A stretch of DNA of 64,000 nucleotides from JAGOBP01 sp046328575 (GTDB lineage Bacteria; Chloroflexota; Anaerolineae; Fen-1058): contig JAXLWI010000020.1 of NCBI GenBank assembly GCA_046328575.1, positions 1-64,000 on the forward strand, read 5' to 3'. The position numbers and the translations under genes were made by a program. Numbering within the stretch: position 1 is the stretch's first letter; every line of letters begins with the position of its first letter. Under the pieces are notes generated by a model. It did no database searches. It was not told the origin of the DNA and was given only the letters and a program-made list of their open reading frames with translations. This document shows, piece after piece, positions 56,094-61,857 of this stretch.

Positions 56094-57774
56094 ATTGTTC
56101 TCCTGCCGTCTCGGCCGGGCGCGCCCGGCGTAAAGCTACATAGAATTGACTGCCGGCATCGACCTGGCTTTCGGCCCACACTTGACCGCCATGAGCTTCG
56201 ACGATCTGCTTCACAACGGCTAGGCCAACGCCTGTGCCGCCAAATCGCCGCGTTGTTGACGGATCGGATTGGTAGAAGCGATCCCAAATGCGCGGCAGCT
56301 GATCGGGGGGGATGCCAATCCCCTGATCGGCTACTTTCACATAGGCTACGTCACCGCCTTCGCGTACTGTGACGCGCACTTCGCCGCCGTTGGGACTAAA
56401 CTTGATGGCGTTGTCCAGCAATTCGTCAATCACTTGCTCCATGCGGCGATAGTCGACCACCACGGGCGACATGTCCGCCGCAATGTCGTCGATGAACGTC
56501 ACGCCAGTCAACCCCGTCCGGGCCCGAGCGCGCTCCAACGCACTGCGCGCCAGAGCTGATAGAGACACAGGATTGAGCTGCAAGTCGCCTTGCTGCAAGC
56601 CGCGCAGTAACATGATGTCATCCACGCGCTTCGCTAATTGCGTCGACTTGTCACTGATCGTTTCGACGGCTTGCTGCAGCTCAGCGTCCAACTGGCCGAA
56701 TGCTCCATCGCGCATCAGATCCGCGTAACCTTGAATCACCATCAACGGCAAGCGCAGTTCGTGCGAGACATTCTGGATCAACCCGTCTTTGACACGCGCC
56801 AAGTCTTGAATCTCGGCTAGGGCAGCACTGAGTTTATCCGCGCGATCTTCCAACGCCAACACCAGCTGGTTGGCATCGACAGCGGCCGAGACTAGTCCCG
56901 CAAATGTCGCCAACAAACGCCCTTCATCGTCGGTGAATTTATTGGCGGCATCCGCCAGCACCAGATAGCCCAACAGCCGCCCATGATTGCGCAGCGGCGC
57001 GCTAAGCAGGCTGCCGATGTTCCAGCGCTTGGCGAAGATCCGACAGTCACCCTCCACCCGATCGATCCGGTTATACAACTCATACGACGGCAGTTTAACA
57101 CCGGGTCGTGGCAGACTCCCATCGGCAAACAGCGACATCGGCAGCACGAATTCTTTAACTTCGTCGGCGCCCAGCCCGTGCGCCGGTGCGCGTGTGACGA
57201 CGGCGTGAGTGTCTTCATCGCGCAGCGCGATCACACAAATCCGGCTGCCAAACAAATACCCCAAGTGGCCTGTCACCCGGCGGAACAATTCCACCTCATC
57301 GTTGACCAGGCCAGCGCTTTGCGCCACCTCAAACAGGCCGCGCAGCTCGACCCGGCGACGTGCCATCTCTTCTTCAGCGCGTTTGCGCTCGGTGATGTCT
57401 GTCAGCGTGAACGACAACCCAATCGTTTGCTCATCGGCATTGAACAAAGTGCGGGCGGTCAAGGCCAACCAGCGACGGCTGTTCCCAACCGGCCACGACA
57501 TCTCACCCCAGTAGCTCAGTTCTTCGCCGTCCAATAGCCGAGCGCAAACCGTCGCCCAGCGGATACGCTCATCATCGGCCAACCCGTTGAGGAATGGCTG
57601 GCCGATGATCTGGCTAGCTTGCAGATCTTCGCGCTGCAAAGTGTGCATCAGCGCGTCCCATGTCCGATTGCACGTCGTGACCCGCAAATCACGATCGATG
57701 GCACAGACCGCTACATCGAGGCTGTTCAGGACGTCGCGCTCTAATTCGATCGACATGCTAATCCCGCTAAGCAT
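56080..57774 (-). CDS. PAS-GAF sensor histidine kinase
   Basis: Soluble hybrid-free kinase of about 564 residues. A PAS domain (about 9-133; LDVAVCAIDRDLRVTTCNRT) leads by a short coiled coil to a GAF domain (about 150-320; FAKRWNIGSLLSAPLRNHGR). The HisKA motif IQNVSHELRLPLMVIQGYAD and the ATPase boxes (LLDNAIKFSPNGGEV, VADQGIGIPP, FGGTGVGLAVVKQIV) complete it. No transmembrane helix, so it senses a cytoplasmic cue. The start is either 57774 (overlapping the HTH gene) or the in-frame ATG 57756. It should phosphorylate the two receivers downstream. Confidence 0.9.
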   Translation of the reverse strand: MLSGISMSIELERDVLNSLDVAVCAIDRDLRVTTCNRTWDALMHTLQREDLQASQIIGQPFLNGLADDERIRWATVCARLLDGEELSYWGEMSWPVGNSRRWLALTARTLFNADEQTIGLSFTLTDITERKRAEEEMARRRVELRGLFEVAQSAGLVNDEVELFRRVTGHLGYLFGSRICVIALRDEDTHAVVTRAPAHGLGADEVKEFVLPMSLFADGSLPRPGVKLPSYELYNRIDRVEGDCRIFAKRWNIGSLLSAPLRNHGRLLGYLVLADAANKFTDDEGRLLATFAGLVSAAVDANQLVLALEDRADKLSAALAEIQDLARVKDGLIQNVSHELRLPLMVIQGYADLMRDGAFGQLDAELQQAVETISDKSTQLAKRVDDIMLLRGLQQGDLQLNPVSLSALARSALERARARTGLTGVTFIDDIAADMSPVVVDYRRMEQVIDELLDNAIKFSPNGGEVRVTVREGGDVAYVKVADQGIGIPPDQLPRIWDRFYQSDPSTTRRFGGTGVGLAVVKQIVEAHGGQVWAESQVDAGSQFYVALRRARPAETAGEQYAAR

Positions 57775-58009
57775 CGTGCGGCTCCGCGTGTGGCCGTAGC
57801 CGGGTGCCCTCGAGATAAGCGCGCAACATCGCCAGCGAGTAACGGCGGTGCCCACCCATCGTCCGGTAGGGCACGATCAGCCCTCGATGCTCCATACGAC
57901 CCAGCGTATTCACGCTGATTCGCAAATACGCCGCCGCCTCTTTAGCCGTCAACAACACATCGGCCGGAGCGACGTCGTCTGCTGATAGAGTATGTGTATG
58001 CTCAGTCAC
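57767..58009 (-). CDS. Small helix-turn-helix (MerR/excisionase-like) protein
   Basis: From GTG 58009, with a gtgagg site 5 bases upstream, an 80-residue DNA-binding protein: VLLTAKEAAAYLRISVNTLG, then RMEHRGLIVPYRTMGGHRRY, a standard MerR/excisionase winged HTH. The frame continues upstream to 58159 without a good start. First gene of a four-gene minus-strand operon with kinase and two receivers, so it may be its regulator. Confidence 0.75.
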   Translation of the reverse strand: MTEHTHTLSADDVAPADVLLTAKEAAAYLRISVNTLGRMEHRGLIVPYRTMGGHRRYSLAMLRAYLEGTRLRPHAEPHDA

Positions 58010-58197
58010 GGCTGCCTCACCTGCATCGGCTTGACTTGGTTTGATGCGAAAGTTGCCGTGATTATGGCATATGATGTGATTTGGTGCCGTTTGAGCTTCG
58101 TTGGCGTTCCGTTGGATTTCCGTTGGTGCGCCAACCCGATTATAGCCTGTAATTGCCAATAGTTGAATTCCGACCTAGCGCGTCACCAGACGGTGCA

Positions 58198-58226
58198 TCG
58201 ACAGCCAACACACGGCGGGGTATAAT
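58198..58226 (+). promoter_or_regulatory. Promoter of the HAD phosphatase gene
   Basis: TCGACA (58198-58203), 17-base spacer, TATAAT (58221-58226), 38 bases before the ATG. Confidence 0.65.
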
Positions 58227-58263
58227 CGATGTCGAGTTCAATTCGAGCAACAGGATCAAACGC

Positions 58264-59076
58264 ATGACTAGTGTTAATCCAGCCGCGCTGAGCGGCTTTC
58301 GTTATCTCGTGACCGATATGGACGGCGTGTTGTGGCGCGGCCAACAACCGATGCCCGGCCTCGTTGAGTTCTTCCAGTTTTTGCGCCAGCGCGGCATTCG
58401 ATTTGTATGCGCGACCAACAACGCCTCGACACCCGCCGAAAAACTGGCGCAGCGTTTGCAAGGCTGGGGCGCTGATGTCACACCCGATGAGATCGTAACC
58501 TCTTCAACGGCCACCGCCGACTATCTGGCCTCAACGCTCCCGCGTGGTTCGCGGTTGTACGTCATCGGCATGGAAGGCTTGCGGGCACCGCTGATCGATC
58601 GGGGCTTTGAGATTGCCGATCGGGCTGTGGCTGCTGTCGTCGTCGGCATTGATTGGGCCGTGAGTTATCCGCAGTTTAAGACAGCTGCGCTGCTCATTCG
58701 ATCGGGCGCGAAGTTTATCGGCACCAACGGCGACCGGACCTTTCCGACGCCCGAAGGCATCGTGCCGGGCAACGGCGCATTGCTCGCGCTGATCGAAACG
58801 GCCACCGATGTGAAGCCCATCGTCATCGGCAAACCAGAGCCGGTACTGTACGAGATGTCATTGAAACGCATGAACGCTGTACCCGAACAAACCTTGGTGC
58901 TAGGCGATCGCTTGGAGACGGATATCTTAGGCGCGGTACGCTTGAATCTGAAATCGGCGCTGGTGTTGAGCGGCGTGACAACGCGCGAACAACTCACCGA
59001 GAGCGATTACCAACCCGATTGGATCTTCGACGACATCGCGGACCTGACCCGCCACTGGGCAATGAACAACGATTAA
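58264..59076 (+). CDS. HAD-superfamily phosphatase (NagD-like)
   Basis: A 270-residue cytoplasmic phosphatase. Nucleophile motif I reads VTDMDGVLWRG, motif II is in CATNNASTP, and motifs III/IV are GKPEPVLYEM and LGDRLETDILGA. A type-IIA cap lies in the middle, as in NagD/p-nitrophenylphosphatases. Start at the internal ATG 58264 downstream of the promoter. Its last codons (AMNND) sit in a heptamer tract. Confidence 0.9.
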   Translation: MTSVNPAALSGFRYLVTDMDGVLWRGQQPMPGLVEFFQFLRQRGIRFVCATNNASTPAEKLAQRLQGWGADVTPDEIVTSSTATADYLASTLPRGSRLYVIGMEGLRAPLIDRGFEIADRAVAAVVVGIDWAVSYPQFKTAALLIRSGAKFIGTNGDRTFPTPEGIVPGNGALLALIETATDVKPIVIGKPEPVLYEMSLKRMNAVPEQTLVLGDRLETDILGAVRLNLKSALVLSGVTTREQLTESDYQPDWIFDDIADLTRHWAMNND

Positions 59077-59084
59077 TGATCGCT
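59057..59084. repeat. Heptanucleotide tract at HAD gene 3' end
   Basis: Units gggcaat, gaacaac, gattaat, gatcgct; the gene's TAA stop is in the third. Confidence 0.5.
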
Positions 59085-59114
59085 GCGCTCCCATGTCTAC
59101 TTGTGTGCTCCTAA

Positions 59115-60218
59115 ATGACTAAATCAACGGCTTCGCTCTACGACCTCAACTTCGATCAACTCCAATCACTCATCGCCGAGTGGCAGCAACCCGCGTTTCG
59201 CGCCAAGCAAATCTGGGATTGGTTGTACGTCCGATTGGCGGACTCGTACGACGCAATGTCGAATCTGCCTAAATCGCTGCGCGATCAGCTCGCCGCCGAA
59301 TTGCCGCTAGGCCGACTCACCCCAAAGGTCGATCTGTTGTCATCGGATGGGTGGACGCGCAAAATTCTGTTTGCCTTAGCGGATGAAGCGCAGATCGAAA
59401 CAGTGTTGATGGATTATGATACGCGTGAGACGGTGTGCGTTTCAACGCAGGCCGGTTGCGCGATGGGCTGCACGTTCTGTGCGACCGGCCAGGGCGGCTT
59501 TCAGCGCAATCTCTCGGCGGGCGAGATTGTGGAGCAAGTGCTGTTCTTCGAGCGGGAGTTGCGAAAGAGCCATCAGCCATCAGCGGTCGATGGTCAGCCG
59601 TCAAATCAGAAATCGAACACGGAGCATCGTGTAACGAACCTCGTCTTGATGGGCATGGGCGAGCCGTTCGCCAACTACAATTCGCTGCTGGAGGCGCTTC
59701 GCCGCCTCAGTGATCCAAGCGGCTACAATTTTGGCGCGCGCCGCATCACTGTCAGCACCGTCGGCCTCGTACCCATGATCGAGCGCTTCGCGCAGGAACG
59801 CTCGCAAGTGAATTTGGCCGTGTCGCTGCACGCCGCGACGAATCAACTGCGCTCCTCGATGCTGCCCATCAACCGTCGCTATCCGCTCGAAGTGCTGATT
59901 CCGACTTGCCGTGCCTACACCGACGCGACGCATCGCCGCCTCAGTTTCGAGTGGGCGATGATCGAAGGCGTCAACGATACGCCTGAGCAGGCTCGTGCGC
60001 TGGGCAACCTGATTAAGGGCATGCTGTGCCACGTCAACCTGATTCCACTCAATCCCACCTACGGCTATGCGGGCAGCGCCTCCACGCGCGACCGCATCGC
60101 TGCCTTCCGCGCCATCCTTGATGAGTTCCACATCCCCAATTCGCTGCGTGTCCGCCGTGGCATCGACATCCACGCGGGCTGCGGGCAACTGAAACAAGCG
60201 GCAAACGCTGATCACTAA
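59115..60218 (+). CDS. rlmN: Dual-specificity rRNA/tRNA methyltransferase
   Basis: Radical-SAM methyltransferase making m2A in 23S rRNA and tRNA, 367 residues. The radical-SAM cluster motif AGCAMGCTFCATGQGGFQRN and the downstream VLMGMGEPFANYNSLLEALR and ARRITVSTVGLVPMIERFA are family signatures, and the second catalytic Cys lies near the C-terminus (IDIHAGCGQL). Between QVLFFERELRK and TNLVLMGMGEP it carries an extra stretch (SHQPSAVDGQPSNQKSNTEH) encoded by a degenerate heptamer array (59,569-59,617), in a loop that is variable in the family. Confidence 0.95.
   Translation: MTKSTASLYDLNFDQLQSLIAEWQQPAFRAKQIWDWLYVRLADSYDAMSNLPKSLRDQLAAELPLGRLTPKVDLLSSDGWTRKILFALADEAQIETVLMDYDTRETVCVSTQAGCAMGCTFCATGQGGFQRNLSAGEIVEQVLFFERELRKSHQPSAVDGQPSNQKSNTEHRVTNLVLMGMGEPFANYNSLLEALRRLSDPSGYNFGARRITVSTVGLVPMIERFAQERSQVNLAVSLHAATNQLRSSMLPINRRYPLEVLIPTCRAYTDATHRRLSFEWAMIEGVNDTPEQARALGNLIKGMLCHVNLIPLNPTYGYAGSASTRDRIAAFRAILDEFHIPNSLRVRRGIDIHAGCGQLKQAANADH
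59569..59617 (+). repeat. Heptanucleotide array inside rlmN
   Basis: Seven 7-mers: gccatca, gccatca, gcggtcg, atggtca, gccgtca, aatcaga, aatcgaa. The array is translated, and lies in frame in a loop before the conserved MGMGEP motif. Confidence 0.7.
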
Positions 60219-60242
60219 TTTCTGATTTGCCTGGACTTGATA
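60201..60242. repeat. Heptanucleotide tract at rlmN 3' end
   Basis: Units gcaaacg, ctgatca, ctaattt, ctgattt, gcctgga, cttgata; the rlmN TAA stop is in the third unit. Confidence 0.55.
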
Positions 60243-60243
60243 G

Positions 60244-60249
60244 TATAAT
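60244..60249 (+). promoter_or_regulatory. Candidate -10 box of the NLR-like cassette
   Basis: TATAAT 65 bases before the first cassette gene; a -35 is not clear. Confidence 0.45.
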
Positions 60250-60313
60250 CGACGTAGCCAAGTTCCACGGGCGTTGGTCATTTGGCATGTGTCGTTGATC
60301 ATTGGGAGGCCGC

Positions 60314-60844
60314 ATGGATCCACTCACAACCGCTGTGACCACCTTGCTCGGCAAGTACGCGATCGACAAAGGCGCGACGCTAATCAAAGAGGCGGGCCAG
60401 GCCGCAGCCAATGTCGCCGCGAAGCTGTTCGAGAAAGTCCTCACGCGCCTCAAAGCCGATCCCGCCGAGGCCAAGAATGCCGATCGGTTTGAGCAGAATC
60501 CCACGGGTTACGCCGCCCCGATCGCCGATGCCGTCGACGAGAAGTTGAAATCCGATCCGAACTTCGCCGCTGAAATCCGCCACTTGTTGGAAGAGTTCGA
60601 AGGGGCGCGTATCATTCACGGCGACGTGATCGATCAATCGGGTTCGGGCGCAATTGCCACAAACGGCGGTGTGGCTGCGGGTGCAGGCGGTGCAGCAGCG
60701 AGTGGTGGCGGCATCGCCATTGTCGATAATCGCCAGACTCTTGAGCGCAGCACGACGATCAACAAGAGCGGCGGCGTGGACATTGACGCGACCAATGTTG
60801 ATGTGGACGGCGACGTCACGGGACGGGATAAAGTCTCTGGTTAA
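60314..60844 (+). CDS. Small helical protein with Gly/Ala-rich and GDVTGRDK modules
   Basis: A 176-residue protein. Residues 1-95 are amphipathic helices (TTLLGKYAIDKGATLIKEAG and NFAAEIRHLLEEFE). Residues 109-134 are a Gly/Ala-rich module (SGSGAIATNGGVAAGAGGAA, then ASGGG). The C-terminus holds Asn/Asp-rich beta-like repeats (ATNVDVDGDVTGRDKVSG). The Gly/Ala module reappears almost unchanged at the N-terminus of the NB-ARC protein two genes downstream. It is expressed from a gggagg site 4 bases before the ATG. I do not know a named family. The shared module suggests it contacts the NTPase. Confidence 0.75.
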   Translation: MDPLTTAVTTLLGKYAIDKGATLIKEAGQAAANVAAKLFEKVLTRLKADPAEAKNADRFEQNPTGYAAPIADAVDEKLKSDPNFAAEIRHLLEEFEGARIIHGDVIDQSGSGAIATNGGVAAGAGGAAASGGGIAIVDNRQTLERSTTINKSGGVDIDATNVDVDGDVTGRDKVSG

Positions 60845-60875
60845 GTTCATTCGCTTGAAAGCCCGTTGATTGACC

Positions 60876-61820
60876 ATGTTGGACGATCTTCATCAGGCTG
60901 TCATAGACGCCCAACGAGCTGGCGACCTCCACACGGAAGCCGCCGCGCATCGCCGCTTGGGTGAGGCTTATCAAGACTTAGCGCAGTCGCCCATTGCCAT
61001 CGATCATTATCACGCTGCGCTGGCGCTGTATCGAGGGTTGGGCATTCGCAGCGAAGAAGCCGCTGTACTGCACATGTTGGGCCGCCTCTACAACGATCTC
61101 GGCCAGATGACACAAGCGCTCGATAGTTATCAGCAGGCCTTGACCCTGCGGCGTGCAGCCGAAGATCGGCGCGGTGAAAGCGCCACCCTCAACAATATCG
61201 CCGTGGTGTATTCGGCGATGGGCCAGAAGGGCGAGGCACTGAAGTACTTCCTCAAGTCGCTCGACATCGATACGGCTCTGCACGATCGGCTGGGCGAAGG
61301 CATCACCCTCAACAACATTGGCGAAGTCTACCGGGCGATGGGACGCTATCGCGACGCCATCACCTATTATCGACAGGCGCTCAACATCCGGCGCGAACTC
61401 AACGATCGGCGCGGCGAGGCCGTCACCCTTAACAACCTCGGCGAACTGAATTTGGAGCAAGGCTTGCTCGATGCGGCCCTCATGCATTTTCAGCAGGCGG
61501 TCGCCATCCGGCGCGAAGTGCGTGATCGGCGCGGTGAAGCGATCACGCTCGATAATCTGGGTCGGGTCTATCGGGCCATGAACCAACTGGTCGATGCGCT
61601 ACCGCATGCACGTCAGGCGCTGAGCATCGTGCGCGAAATTGACGATCGTTGGTTGGAAGTGACGATGTTGCTGCACGTTGGCACGCTGTTGCAAACGCTG
61701 AATCGATCCGCAGAAGCCCGCCCGTATCTCGATCAAGCCGTGGCGCTCGCTGGTACGCTGCAACATCCGGCACTTGACGAGTGCCGTGCCGCGCGTGATA
61801 ACCTGACGCGTGACAAATGA
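60876..61820 (+). CDS. TPR repeat protein
   Basis: A 314-residue soluble solenoid. About seven TPR-type units repeat with a 40-residue period, of the form LNNIGEVYRAMGRYRDAITY, then YRQALNIRRELNDRRGEAVT, close to the kinesin-light-chain-like TPR_12 pattern common in STAND systems. No enzymatic domain. The start is ATG 60876; an in-frame TTG lies two codons upstream. Its stop lies in a heptamer tract. It sits between the two module-sharing genes and may be a target-sensing partner. Confidence 0.85.
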   Translation: MLDDLHQAVIDAQRAGDLHTEAAAHRRLGEAYQDLAQSPIAIDHYHAALALYRGLGIRSEEAAVLHMLGRLYNDLGQMTQALDSYQQALTLRRAAEDRRGESATLNNIAVVYSAMGQKGEALKYFLKSLDIDTALHDRLGEGITLNNIGEVYRAMGRYRDAITYYRQALNIRRELNDRRGEAVTLNNLGELNLEQGLLDAALMHFQQAVAIRREVRDRRGEAITLDNLGRVYRAMNQLVDALPHARQALSIVREIDDRWLEVTMLLHVGTLLQTLNRSAEARPYLDQAVALAGTLQHPALDECRAARDNLTRDK

Positions 61821-61846
61821 CACCTCACGTTTCGCTCATCACTTAT
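61802..61846. repeat. Heptanucleotide array at TPR gene 3' end
   Basis: Units cctgacg, cgtgaca, aatgaca, cctcacg, tttcgct, catcact, in front of the NB-ARC gene's ribosome site; the TPR gene stop is in the third unit. Confidence 0.7.
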
Positions 61847-61857
61847 GGGGAGGCAGC

